Assembly: GCA_963748315.1 (NCBI GenBank) | Contig: CAVVIK010000006.1 | Span: 1,054,001 to 1,118,000 of the forward strand | Direction: 5' to 3' | Source: DASPHG01 sp963748315 | GTDB lineage: Bacteria; Actinomycetota; Thermoleophilia; Solirubrobacterales; Thermoleophilaceae | DNA length: 64,000 bases | In this document: positions 24,016-33,733 of the stretch, in pieces | How the letters are laid out: every line of letters starts with the position of its first letter | Numbering within the stretch: position 1 is the first letter of the stretch | Position numbers and translations under genes: made by a program | Notes under the pieces: generated by a model | Seen by the model: the letters and a program-made list of their open reading frames with translations, nothing else | Databases searched by the model: none | What the model was told of the DNA's origin: nothing

Positions 24016-24032
24016 ATACCCCCAGGGGGTAT
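24016..24032. promoter_or_regulatory. CsoR/CstR-family operator
   Basis: ATACCCCC-A-GGGGGTAT, a perfect 8+1+8 dyad matching the known GC-tract operator type of CsoR (copper) and CstR (persulfide) repressors. It is 12 bases before the ATG of the DUF4396 fusion gene, so a bound repressor would block that promoter. The persulfide dioxygenase in the same operon favours a CstR-like sensor. No csoR/cstR gene is in the window. Confidence 0.75.
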
Positions 24033-24144
24033 GGGGTTATGTAAGGTCCCGGCCCCCGCGGGGCGTCTTGTCATGCCGCCGTATGGCCTCGCGCGTATCT
24101 CTTACGGAATGTCCAGCCACGCTTTGAGTACGACTGACCCATCA

Positions 24145-24507
24145 ATGGGCCTCCGCATTCTGCGGAACCTAGACCTGATCGTGCTCACGCTCGCGCTGCC
24201 CGTGTTCATCGCGGCCGAGCTGCCGCTCCTGGGCTGGGCGGCGGCGACCGCGGCCTGGGTCGCCAGCCGTGTGGTCCAGACGCTGGCCGAGCGGCGCGCC
24301 GCCGCCTCGGGCAACCGCCGCGTGGCGATGGGCGCCCGCGCCGCGACGCTCATGGGGCGCCTGTATCTGGTCGGGCTCACCGTGCTCGCGGCCGGCATCG
24401 TCGAGCGGGAGGCGGGCCTCGCCGCGGGGATCCTCTCGGTGCTCGTCTTCACCGTCTACTTCACGACGCTCTTCATCGTCAAGCCGCTCGAGGAGGCGCA
24501 GCGATGA
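24145..24507 (+). CDS. Small membrane protein at the head of the atp operon (AtpI-like)
   Basis: A 120-residue protein with four hydrophobic segments (LDLIVLTLALPVFIAAELPL, an Ala/Trp-rich second, LMGRLYLVGLTVLAAGIV, and a last one ending TTLFIVKPLEEAQR). Position and topology fit ATP synthase protein I, the small gene before atpB that helps c-ring assembly or Mg handling. Sequence is too variable for a firm family call. An upstream ATG at 24109 would add 12 residues; 24145 is used because hydrophobic sequence begins there. The stop overlaps the atpB ATG by 4 bases. Confidence 0.6.
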   Translation: MGLRILRNLDLIVLTLALPVFIAAELPLLGWAAATAAWVASRVVQTLAERRAAASGNRRVAMGARAATLMGRLYLVGLTVLAAGIVEREAGLAAGILSVLVFTVYFTTLFIVKPLEEAQR

Positions 24508-25406
24508 AGACCCGCACCAAGGTCCTGATCGGCCTCTTCGGCTTCTTCACCCTCTTCATGATCCTGCTCGTCGTCTTCGGCTCCGACGGGAAGAACGACG
24601 CGTTCCAGCCCCAGGAGGAGTTCAGGCTCACTCCCTGGATCGAGATCAACATCGCCGGCATCGACATGTCGATCAACCGCGCGGTTTTCTACCTCTTCCT
24701 CGCCGCGGCGGCGACCTGCTTCACGATGACCTGGATCGCCAAGCGGATGGTCGAGAAGCCGAACAAGACGCAGATGGCGGTCGAGCTTGCCTACGACCTG
24801 ACGAAGAACAACATCACGCGCGGGAACCTGCACGACACGCAGCTCGCCACCCGCTGGTTCGCGTTCATCGCGACGCTCTTCTTCTTCATCTGGTTCTCGA
24901 ACATGCTCGGCTACATCCCGCTGCCGACGAATACGCATGAGACGATCGACATCTTCGGCGCGGAGATCCCTTCGTTCGCGATCTACGCCGCCACGGCGAA
25001 CATCTCGATCCCCCTGGTGCTCACGCTCGTGGTGTGGTTCGCCTACAACATCGAGGGCGTCCGCAAGCACGGCTTCATCGGCTACCTGAAGACGTTCGTG
25101 CCCGGCGGCATCACGGGCTTCGCGGCGATCCCGCTCTTCGTCATCGAGGTGATCTCGCACCTCGTCCGGATCATCTCGCTCTCGGTACGACTCTTCGCGA
25201 ACATCCTCGCCGGCCATCTCCTGATCCTGTTCATGGCCGGCGGCCTGGCCGTCCTTCTCGGGCTCTCCGCGCTCGGCGTGCTCACGCTCGCGATGGCCAT
25301 CCCATTCTTCCTCTTCGAGGTCGGCCTTGTGGCCACCTTGCAGGCGTTCATATTCGCCACCCTCACGTCCATCTACATCGGCGGCGCGGTCGCCGAAGGC
25401 CACTAA
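24504..25406 (+). CDS. atpB: ATP synthase Fo subunit a
   Basis: A 300-residue membrane subunit forming the proton half-channels next to the c-ring. The essential arginine lies in SVRLFANILAGHLL (about residue 229). FNMLGYIPLPTNTHE (as SNMLGYIPLP) and the final helix AFIFATLTSIYIGGA are family hallmarks. The N-terminal 60 residues contain a first hydrophobic helix and a periplasmic loop. It starts at ATG 24504 within the end of the AtpI-like gene and is followed by atpE after a strong AAGGAGG. Confidence 0.95.
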   Translation: MKTRTKVLIGLFGFFTLFMILLVVFGSDGKNDAFQPQEEFRLTPWIEINIAGIDMSINRAVFYLFLAAAATCFTMTWIAKRMVEKPNKTQMAVELAYDLTKNNITRGNLHDTQLATRWFAFIATLFFFIWFSNMLGYIPLPTNTHETIDIFGAEIPSFAIYAATANISIPLVLTLVVWFAYNIEGVRKHGFIGYLKTFVPGGITGFAAIPLFVIEVISHLVRIISLSVRLFANILAGHLLILFMAGGLAVLLGLSALGVLTLAMAIPFFLFEVGLVATLQAFIFATLTSIYIGGAVAEGH

Positions 25407-25416
25407 GGAGGCACCC

Positions 25417-25701
25417 GTGGATCTCGGAATCCTTTTTCAGCTAGCTCAGGAAAGCGGCGGTGTTACCGACACCGGTGTGACTGACGCAGGCAAGGCGATC
25501 GCGCTCGGCGTCGGCGCCGGGCTCGGCTCGATCGGCGCCGGCATCGGCATCGGCATCATCTTCGGCAAGGAGATCGAGTCGGTGGCCCGGCAGCCGGAGA
25601 TGCGCGACGAGCTGCAGTCGATTCGCTGGCTCGGCTTCGCGCTCTGCGAGGCGGTCGCCTTCTACACGTTCATCTTCGGCCTGATCGCTTTCTTCCTCTA
25701 G
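25417..25701 (+). CDS. atpE: ATP synthase Fo subunit c
   Basis: A 94-residue proteolipid of the rotating c-ring. The first helix is Gly-rich (ALGVGAGLGSIGAGIGIGII). The loop holds the conserved Arg-Gln-Pro (VARQPEM). The second helix carries the proton-binding carboxylate Glu in ALCEAVAFYTFIFG. A 20-residue polar N-terminal extension (LAQESGGVTDTGVTDAG) precedes helix 1. GTG 25417 is chosen because AAGGAGG at 25405-25411 is ideally placed. The next gene starts directly after its stop. Confidence 0.95.
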   Translation: MDLGILFQLAQESGGVTDTGVTDAGKAIALGVGAGLGSIGAGIGIGIIFGKEIESVARQPEMRDELQSIRWLGFALCEAVAFYTFIFGLIAFFL

Positions 25702-26274
25702 GTGGACAGCGTCACCAACACACTGGTGCTCGCCGCCGAGGAAGAGGGCGGCGGCAGCTTCCTGGTCTCGCCCGGCCTCGGCCTGATGATCTGGACGCTG
25801 ATCGCTTTCCTGATCAGCTTCTACATCCTCAAGCGCGCGGCCTATCCGCGGATCCAGGAGGCGCTCGAGAAGCGCGCCAACGCGGTCGCGGAGTCGATCG
25901 ACGCCGCGAAGCGCACGCGTGACGAGGCCGACCAGCTGCTCCAGGAGTACCGCGAGCGGCTGCGCGAGGCGCGCGAGCAGGCGGAGGACATCGTCCACCG
26001 CGCGCGCCAGTCCTCGGAGCGGTTCGCCGAGGAGTCGAAGACCGAGGCCAAGCGCGAGCGCGAGGCGATGATGGAGCAGACGCGCCGCGACATCGAGCAG
26101 GAGACGCGGCGCGCGCTCGGCGAGATCCGCCGCGAGGTCGCCGACCTGACGATTGCCGCGACGGAGAAGGTGATGCGCAAGTCGCTCGACGAGGACGACC
26201 AGAAGCGGCTCGTCGAGGAGGCGCTCCAGGAGGTCGACTTCTCGGCCTTGTCAGGGGAGAACGGCAAGGGCTGA
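25702..26274 (+). CDS. atpF: ATP synthase Fo subunit b
   Basis: A 190-residue peripheral-stalk subunit with a single N-terminal membrane helix (about 27-46, LMIWTLIAFLISFYIL) followed by a long charged coiled coil of about 130 residues (EALEKRANAVAESIDAAKR onward) that contacts subunit delta. Start GTG 25702 follows the atpE stop with no gap, and the atpH ATG overlaps its stop by one base. No second, b'-like copy is present in the operon. Confidence 0.93.
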   Translation: MDSVTNTLVLAAEEEGGGSFLVSPGLGLMIWTLIAFLISFYILKRAAYPRIQEALEKRANAVAESIDAAKRTRDEADQLLQEYRERLREAREQAEDIVHRARQSSERFAEESKTEAKREREAMMEQTRRDIEQETRRALGEIRREVADLTIAATEKVMRKSLDEDDQKRLVEEALQEVDFSALSGENGKG

Positions 26275-26807
26275 TGGAAGAGCTGGCCCAGGTCTACGCG
26301 CACGCACTGTTCGAGGTGGCGTCGGAGAACGGCGTGATCGACGACGTGCGCGAGCAGCTCGGCCAATTCGCCGACGAGCTCGAGAACAACCAGGACCTCC
26401 AGGTGTTCCTGTTCTCGCCGTACTTCTCCTCACAGGAGAAGAAGGACGGGATCCGCAAGATCGTCGACGGTGCCGACGAGCGGTTCCTCAACTTCCTCGA
26501 GCTTCTGGCCGAGCGCCACCGCATGCCCGCGATCTTCCGGATCAGGCGTGCGTACGACGCTCTGTGGCGCGAGGAGAACAAGCTCCTGCCCGTGACCGTC
26601 ACCAGCGCGATCGAACTTGACGAGGGCCTCGTGGAGGGCCTCGGCAAGCGGATCGAGGAGCAGACGGGCAAGAAGGTCGAGCTGACGAGCAAGGTCGATT
26701 CCGACGTGCTCGGCGGCCTCGTGCTGCAGGTCGGCAACATGGTGCTCGACGCGAGCATCCGCAACAGACTCGAACAGCTTCGGAAGCAGGTCGCGAAAGC
26801 GGCGTAA
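26274..26807 (+). CDS. atpH: ATP synthase F1 subunit delta
   Basis: A 177-residue OSCP/delta subunit linking the peripheral stalk to the alpha3beta3 head. The N-terminal helical bundle begins ELAQVYAHALFEVASENG. The C-terminal part carries VTSAIELDEGLVEGLGKRIEEQTGK and the conserved closing VDSDVLGGLVLQVGNMVLDASIRNRLEQLR (here given as two parts of the same segment, DSDVLGGLVLQVG and ASIRNRLEQL). Length is normal. It overlaps atpF by one base and precedes atpA by 11 bases with a GGAG ribosome-binding site. Confidence 0.94.
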   Translation: MEELAQVYAHALFEVASENGVIDDVREQLGQFADELENNQDLQVFLFSPYFSSQEKKDGIRKIVDGADERFLNFLELLAERHRMPAIFRIRRAYDALWREENKLLPVTVTSAIELDEGLVEGLGKRIEEQTGKKVELTSKVDSDVLGGLVLQVGNMVLDASIRNRLEQLRKQVAKAA

Positions 26808-26818
26808 GGAGACGACTA

Positions 26819-28505
<1,687 letters not shown>

Positions 28506-28508
28506 CCC

Positions 28509-29418
28509 ATGGCCACGCAGAAGGACGTCAAGAACCGCATCTCCGTCGGTCAAGAACATCCAGAAGATCACGCGCGCGATGGAGATGGTCGCCGCGGCGC
28601 GGCTGCGACGGGCGGAGCAGCGGATCGAGCACCTGCGCCCGTACGCGGGCGCGCTCCGGCGCATGACGCGGCGCGTGGTCGAGGCGGTCGAGAACATCCC
28701 CTCGATGCCGATCCTCGAGGAGCACGACCAGGAGAACCGCGTCGGGATCCTGCTCGTCACCGGCGACCGCGGCCTCGCCGGGCCGTTCAACTCGCAGATC
28801 ATCCGTGCAGGCAATCGCCGCGCTGCCGAGCTCGAGGCGGACGGCAAGGAGGTCGTGTGGTTCGCGTCCGGCCGTCGCGGCGTGTCGTCGCTGTCCTTCC
28901 GGGGCCGCGACGTCACCGGCGCCTACACCGGCTTCACGGATCGTCCCGCCTACGCCAACGCGCGCGAGATAGCGGACGACCTCGTCCAGCACTACGTCGA
29001 CAACGAGCTCGACCGCGTCGAGGTGATCTACAACCACTACGTCTCGCCGCTCACGCAGGAGGTCTTTCACGAGACGCTCCTGCCGCTCCAGCAGATCGAC
29101 GCCCTCACCGAGGAAGAGGATGAGGACGACGACGAGGGGGCGGAGGACGAGGGGCAGAAGGCCTCGTGGCTCTACGAGCCCGAGCCGGAGGAGATTCTTC
29201 AGCGGCTGATTCCCGACTACGTCGAGATCAGCATCTACAGAGCGCTACTCGAGTCCACGGCGTCCGAGCACGGCGCGCGCATGACCGCCATGCGCAACGC
29301 CCAGGAGAACGCCAGCGAGATGATCGACGACCTGACGCTCGAGATGAACCGCCAGCGTCAGGCCGAGATCACCCAGGAAATCATGGAAGTCGTCGCAGGG
29401 GCCGAGGGCCTCACCTAA
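28509..29418 (+). CDS. atpG: ATP synthase F1 subunit gamma (single-base frameshift near 28545)
   Basis: The central rotor shaft of F1. The N-terminus MATQKDVKNRIS at ATG 28509 is followed by one extra G at about 28545. Removing it restores SSVKNIQKITRAMEMVAAAR, the universal gamma N-terminal helix, in the frame that continues to 29418. The C-terminal helix EHGARMTAMRNAQENASEMID is also canonical. A very acidic insertion (EEEDEDDDEGAEDEG) sits at about residues 200-215. Because atpG is essential and the rest is perfect, the shift is most likely a sequencing or assembly error. It lies 4 bases after atpA. Confidence 0.92.
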
Positions 29419-29433
29419 AGGAGACAACGAAAC

Positions 29434-30990
29434 GTGGAAGCAAGCACCAAGTCCGAAGCGGGCCGAATCGAGGAGATCAAGGGCGTCGTGATCGACGCCC
29501 AGTTCTCGACCGACGACCTGCCGGACATCTACAACGCGCTCGAGGTTGACATCGAGCGCGACGGCGAGAAGCAGACGCTGGTCTGCGAGGTGCAGCAGCA
29601 CCTGGGCGACGACCGGGTGCGCGCCGTGGCGATGGACGCGACCGACGGCCTCGCGCGCGGCACGGAGATTCGCGACACCGGCGGCCCGATCACGGTGCCC
29701 GTCGGCAAGGGGACGCTCGGGCGCATCTTCAACCTCCTCGGCGAGCCGATCGACGGGGAGGGTGACGTCGAGGCCGATGAGCGCTGGCCGATCCACCGCG
29801 ACGCCCCCGAGGTCGAGGACCTGACCCCGAGCCAGGAGATCCTGGAAACGGGCATCAAGGTGGTCGACCTGCTGGCGCCCTACGCGAAGGGCGGCAAGGT
29901 CGGCCTGTTCGGCGGCGCCGGCGTCGGCAAGACGGTGTTGATCCAGGAGCTGATCCGAGCGATCGCCTCGGAGCACGAGGGCCTGTCGGCGTTCTGCGGG
30001 GTGGGGGAGCGCTCGCGCGAGGGCAACGACCTCTGGCTCGAGATGAAGGAGTCGGGCGTGCTCGGCAGCACGATGCTCGTCTTCGGCCAGATGAACGAGC
30101 CGCCCGGCGCGCGCATGCGCGTCGCGCTGTCCGGCCTGACGATGGCGGAGTACTTCCGCGAGCAGGGCGGCCAGGACGTGCTGCTGTTCATCGACAACAT
30201 CTTCCGGTTCGTCCAGGCGGGCTCGGAGGTCTCGGCGCTGCTCGGCCGGATGCCGTCACAGGTCGGCTACCAGCCGACGCTCGAGACGGAGATGGGCCAG
30301 CTCCAGGAGCGGATCACCTCGACCCGCCAGGGCTCGGTCACGTCTGTGCAGGCGATCTACGTGCCCGCCGACGACCTGACGGACCCCGCGCCCGCGTCGG
30401 TGTTCGCGCACCTCAACGCGACGACGGTGCTGTCACGCTCGATCTCTGAGAAGGGGATCTACCCGGCGGTCGACCCGCTCGACTCGACCTCCACGATCCT
30501 CAAGGCCTCGGTGCTCGGCGACGAGCACTACCAGGTCGCGACGCAGGTGAAGGAGACGCTCCAGCGCTACAAGGAGCTACAGGACATCATCGCCATCCTC
30601 GGTATCGACGAGCTGTCGGACGAGGACAAGCTGATCGTCCAGCGTGCGCGCAAGATCGAGCGCTTCCTGTCGCAGCCGTTCTTCGTTGCCGAGGCGTTCA
30701 CCGGCACGCCGGGCAAGTACGTGCCGGTCGCCGACACGGTGCGCTCGTTCAAGGAGATCGTCGAGGGCGAGCACGACGACATCCCGGAGCGCGCGTTCTA
30801 CATGAAGGGCACGATCGACGAGGTGCTCGAGGAGGTCAAGGGCTCGGGCAAGAAGAAGGACCAGCCGAAGGCCGAGGAGTCGGAGGACCAGGAAGGGTCT
30901 GAGGACCAGGAAGGGTCTGACCCCGAGGGGTCAGACCCCGAGGAAGGTGAGTCGGGCGACGAGTCCAAGGACGAGGACGAGGAGAAGTAG
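29434..30990 (+). CDS. atpD: ATP synthase F1 subunit beta with acidic C-terminal extension
   Basis: A 518-residue catalytic subunit. The P-loop GGAGVGKT is at 160-167, followed by the catalytic Glu region GVGERSREGNDL, LLFIDNIFRF and the beta signature PAPASVFAHLNATTVLSR. The conserved core ends around residue 465. The last 50 or so residues are an extra, strongly acidic tail (KKKDQPKAEESEDQEG, SDPEGSDPEEGE) encoded by short DNA repeats, including an 18-bp direct duplication and a 26-bp palindrome (30913-30938). GTG start at 29434 behind AAAGGAG. atpC follows after 3 bases. Confidence 0.95.
   Translation: MEASTKSEAGRIEEIKGVVIDAQFSTDDLPDIYNALEVDIERDGEKQTLVCEVQQHLGDDRVRAVAMDATDGLARGTEIRDTGGPITVPVGKGTLGRIFNLLGEPIDGEGDVEADERWPIHRDAPEVEDLTPSQEILETGIKVVDLLAPYAKGGKVGLFGGAGVGKTVLIQELIRAIASEHEGLSAFCGVGERSREGNDLWLEMKESGVLGSTMLVFGQMNEPPGARMRVALSGLTMAEYFREQGGQDVLLFIDNIFRFVQAGSEVSALLGRMPSQVGYQPTLETEMGQLQERITSTRQGSVTSVQAIYVPADDLTDPAPASVFAHLNATTVLSRSISEKGIYPAVDPLDSTSTILKASVLGDEHYQVATQVKETLQRYKELQDIIAILGIDELSDEDKLIVQRARKIERFLSQPFFVAEAFTGTPGKYVPVADTVRSFKEIVEGEHDDIPERAFYMKGTIDEVLEEVKGSGKKKDQPKAEESEDQEGSEDQEGSDPEGSDPEEGESGDESKDEDEEK
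30913..30938. repeat. 26-bp perfect palindromic repeat within the atpD 3' end
   Basis: GGGTCTGACCCC (30913-30924), GA, then GGGGTCAGACCC (30927-30938): perfect 12+2+12. Just upstream the 18-bp unit GAGGACCAGGAAGGGTCT occurs twice in tandem (about 30883-30900 and 30901-30918). The block is translated in frame as part of the acidic tail. It resembles a REP-type palindromic element captured in coding sequence. Confidence 0.8.
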
Positions 30991-30993
30991 TCC

Positions 30994-31432
30994 GTGGCCG
31001 ACGAGCACAAGATCCGCGTCGAGGTCCTGACCCCGGAGGGGCAGGTCTTCGACGACGAGGTCGCGATGGTCTCGACCCGCACGAAGACCGGCTCGCTCGG
31101 CATCCTGGCCAACCACGCGCCCCTCATGGCGATGCTCGACCCGACCGAGCTCGCGCTGTACGACGAACAAGAACGACGGCCTCAACGCGAACCGCGAGAA
31201 CGCGACGCGCTTCGCGCAGGCCGAGGGCTACCTACAGGTTGCCGACAACCGCGTGCTGGTCCTCGTCGAGGAGGCGATCCCGCCGGACGAGATCGACCGC
31301 GGCGCGATCGAGTCGAAGCTGGACGAGGCCAAGCGCGGCGCAGAGGAGGCCGAGGAGGGCTCCGAGGCGCGCGCGCGCTGCGAGCGCGACGCCAAGCGCT
31401 ACGAAGCCTTCCTCAGCGTCCTCAGCGACTAG
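30994..31432 (+). CDS. atpC: ATP synthase F1 subunit epsilon (frameshift near 31164)
   Basis: The epsilon subunit that couples and inhibits the rotor. The N-terminal beta sandwich is clear (IRVEVLTPEGQVFDDEVAMV, KTGSLGILANHAPLMAML). At about 31163-31167 one extra base shifts the frame. Beyond it the sequence continues properly as NDGLNANRENATRFAQAEG, LQVADNRVLVLVEEA and a C-terminal helical hairpin of acidic character, ending at TAG 31430-31432 (about 145 residues in all). The first half continues for a long nonsense frame if not corrected. A stem-loop begins at the stop codon. Start GTG 30994. Confidence 0.9.
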
Positions 31433-31458
31433 CCGATCGCCTGGATGCAGGCGATGGC
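31432..31458 (+). terminator. Stem-loop ending the atp operon
   Basis: ATCGCCTG (31436-31443) - GATG loop - CAGGCGAT (31448-31455), extended by GCC/GGC with one bulged G. It starts in the last base of the atpC stop codon. No T-run follows, as is common for high-GC actinobacterial terminators. It is placed exactly where the operon should end. Confidence 0.6.
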
Positions 31459-31491
31459 CGAGTTGGTCCCACTTGCCCACGCGACCAGGAA

Positions 31492-31771
31492 CTAGGCGTG
31501 TCCGCGCAGGTGGAGGTGGAACTCGCGGGGGTCCACGGGAGCGCCGGCCTCGCTCTCGAGGATCAGGTGCTGCCAGCCGGGGGCGAGGTCGTCGAAGCTG
31601 CCTGCCTCGACGCACATCGGCCGCGAACTCCGCAATCTCGATCGGGTCGAGCTCGGTCAGCGGCCAGCGCGTGAGTGCGCGGCGGGCCCGCTGCGTGAGA
31701 GCGAGCATCTGTTCCGGAGCGTCGATCTGCACAGCAGGGCGGAGTTTCGCCACAGCTTCGGACGTGCGCAC
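31492..31771 (-). CDS. Small hypothetical protein (frameshifted, weakly supported)
   Basis: A minus-strand reading of about 92 residues from GTG 31771 to TAG 31492-31494, requiring a one-base correction near 31612. The N-terminal half reads SEAVAKLRPAVQIDAPEQML and RALTRWPLTELDPIEIAEFA, and the C-terminal half FDDLAPGWQHLILESEAG ... REFHLHLRGHA. Both halves have protein-like composition and codon use, which is why it is listed, but no family is recognised. It lies between the atp operon terminator and the CrtA-like gene on the same strand as the latter. Confidence that it is a gene is low to moderate. Confidence 0.35.
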
Positions 31772-31803
31772 GGGCTGAGCGGGAATTGCACGGGTATCTG
31801 CCC

Positions 31804-32461
31804 CTAAATTGCCAACGGGTCTGAGCCGCGCCATGCGCCAGTCGACGCGTAGGGGCGGAAGCGGACGAACGCCTCCTGGTGGTGGAAGGTGTTCGCGCGG
31901 TCCTTCTTGATCGCATTCAGGTGGCTCGGGTCCGGCCGCCCCAGCGCGTAGTCGCGCATCTCGGAGACCGTGCGCCAGATCGAGAACGTGGTGACAAAGC
32001 GCGGCAGGCGCGCCCCCGCGGTGCCCTGTACGAGCGCTGGGTGGTCGCACGCGAGCTTCTCCGCCGGTCGGCTCGTCCGGACGAACGGCGGGAAGCGCAG
32101 CAGGCGCGGGCGCCCGAGCGTGAGAACGGCGGCCGGCTCGTCCAGCTCCATCGGTTCCTCCTCCGTCGGCAGCCCCGGCATGTCGGGCCACGCGCCGACG
32201 ATGCGGGTCGCGCGCATGCGCACGTGGTAGCCGTCGATCGGATTGGACGGCGAGGAAGCGGTCGAGCGCGTCGTCGTCGTCCCAGGACGAGATCAGGATC
32301 GTGCCGCGGGGTGGAAGCGGCGGGAACCTGGCGGCGAGCGGAACGAGTCCCGCGGCCTCTGCGTAGCGCAGCCCAGGCGCCTCCAGCGGGCGCCGGCCTC
32401 TGCGCAGCAGACCGAGCGAGCGGCGCACGCCCTGCTCGGAGATGTGGACTGACACGATCAC
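31804..32461 (-). CDS. Spheroidene-monooxygenase-like (CrtA-type) protein, frameshifted near 32250
   Basis: About 219 residues after joining two frames. The first part (IVSVHISEQGVRRSLGLLRR, ILISSWDDDDALDRFLA) and the second (SNPIDGYHVRMRATRIVGAWPDMPG, FSIWRTVSEMRDYALG, HHQEAFVRFRPYASTG) together match CrtA/spheroidene-monooxygenase-like proteins of actinobacteria, which have a ferredoxin-like fold. The true substrate in non-phototrophs is not known, and no carotenoid genes are near. One surplus base near 32250 separates the frames. GTG 32461 is the preferred start, with ATG 32512 possible. It is divergent from the PEP-mutase-like gene. Confidence 0.6.
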
Positions 32462-32538
32462 ACGAGCGGTACGGCGCCGCTCCTCGAAGTGCTCAACGGG
32501 GCTCGGCGGCATCGCCCATCTCCTGCGACTCTACCCCG

Positions 32539-33346
32539 ATGGCAGCCACCCAACAGGAGAAGGGTCAGCGGTTCGCCGCGCTCCACGAGGGCGATCCGTT
32601 CGTCATCCCGAACCCATGGGATGCCGGCTCGGCGAAGGTGCTCGCCGGGCTCGGCTTCGAGGCGCTCGCCACGACGAGCGGGGGTTCGCCTTCACCCTCG
32701 GGCGGCACGACAGCGGCGTGACTCTGGACGAGGTCGCGAGCACACTCGCGCGCTCGCGGAGGCGGTCGAGGTCCCGATCTCCGTGGACCTGGAGAACGGC
32801 TACGGCGCCGAGCCCGAGCAGGCTGCCGCCGCAATTGGTCGGGCGCGGCCGATGTGGGCGCCGTCGGCGGCTCGATCGAGGACTACGACCCGGGCGACGA
32901 CCGCGTCTACGAACTCGGACATGCCCTCGAGCGCGTCGACGGCGGCGGTCGAGGCGGCGCAGGCGCTCGACTTCTCTTTCACGTTGACCGCCCGGGCGGA
33001 GAACCACATTCGCGGCAACCCCGACCTCGACGACACGATCGCGCGACTGCAGGCGTTCGAACGCGCGGGCGCGGACGTGCTGTACGCGCCCGGATTGCGG
33101 ACGATCGAAGAGATCAGGGCGGTGTGCGACGCGACGGAGAAGCCCGTGAACGTCCTCGCGCGGCCCAAGCTTCGCTCGCGGACATCTTCGAGGCCGGCGC
33201 TCAGCGCGTAAGCCTCGGCGGCAGCCTCGCGTTCCTGGCGGTGTCGGCGTTTGCGGACCGCGGCGGAGGCGATTCGCGACGACGGCGACTTCAAGCCGAT
33301 AACGCTCGGCCCGAAGCTGGGCGAGTGGCTCTCAGCGCTCGGCTGA
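32539..33346 (+). pseudogene. Isocitrate lyase/PEP mutase superfamily protein, multiply frameshifted
   Basis: Reading across at least five single-base shifts (near 32690, 32755, 32845, 32925, 33170 and 33260) gives a protein of about 265 residues: QRFAALHEGDPFVIPNPWDA, SAKVLAGLGFEALATTS, VPISVDLENGYGAEPEQAAA (metal-site region), FTLTARAENHIRG, ADVLYAPGL, EAGAQRVSLGGSLAF and KLGEWLSALG at the end. This is the carboxyvinyl-carboxyphosphonate mutase/methylisocitrate-lyase-like group acting on small oxo acids or phosphonates. The conserved pieces are in perfect order and spacing, so the gene was probably intact in the organism and the breaks are sequence errors; if real, it is a decayed gene. It converges with the SnoaL gene. 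Confidence 0.65.
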
Positions 33347-33733
33347 CGCCGCTTCGAGCGCTTCGGCTTTCGTTTGATACATCTTCGCTGCGGCGACCTC
33401 GCCCTCGCGGATCGTCCAGATCATCGCGCCCGTCGCGTTGACCTCCGCGCCGCTTCCCTGGCCGCGTGTCCGAATCTCGGAGACCGTGAGCACGCGGTTT
33501 CCCCCGAGCTCGATGAGCTCCTCCAGCTCGACGTCGAGCGCGGCCCAGGGCTCGAAGAACGCGGTGAGAAAATCGCGTGCGTCAGCGGTTCCGCGATAGA
33601 CGCCGCTCAGCGGTCCGCGAGAGTTCGAGAAATCGAACTCGAAATCGTCGCTCGAGCCGTCGAGCACCGCATCGACATCGCCCCGGTTGAACGCGTCGAT
33701 CATGCGCCTGACGACGTCGACGTTCTCAGACAT
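33332..33733 (-). CDS. SnoaL-like (NTF2 fold) protein
   Basis: A 133-residue protein with the NTF2/SnoaL pattern: VDVVRRMIDAFNRGDVDAVL at the N-terminus, YRGTADARDFLTAFFEPW, and a closing TGAMIWTIREGEVAAAKMYQTKAEALEAA (final strand and helix). Such proteins are small cavities acting as isomerases, hydratases or ligand binders. The start at ATG 33733 gives the canonical N-terminus and overlaps the enoyl-CoA hydratase gene end by 8 bases, so it is the last gene of the TetR-aidB-aidB-ech operon. The substrate is unknown. Confidence 0.8.
   Translation of the reverse strand: MSENVDVVRRMIDAFNRGDVDAVLDGSSDDFEFDFSNSRGPLSGVYRGTADARDFLTAFFEPWAALDVELEELIELGGNRVLTVSEIRTRGQGSGAEVNATGAMIWTIREGEVAAAKMYQTKAEALEAASAER

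Noticed and set aside
28509..28600. Programmed translational frameshift in atpG
   Set aside because: No slippery heptamer or downstream structure at the break, and many unrelated genes nearby show similar one-base shifts.
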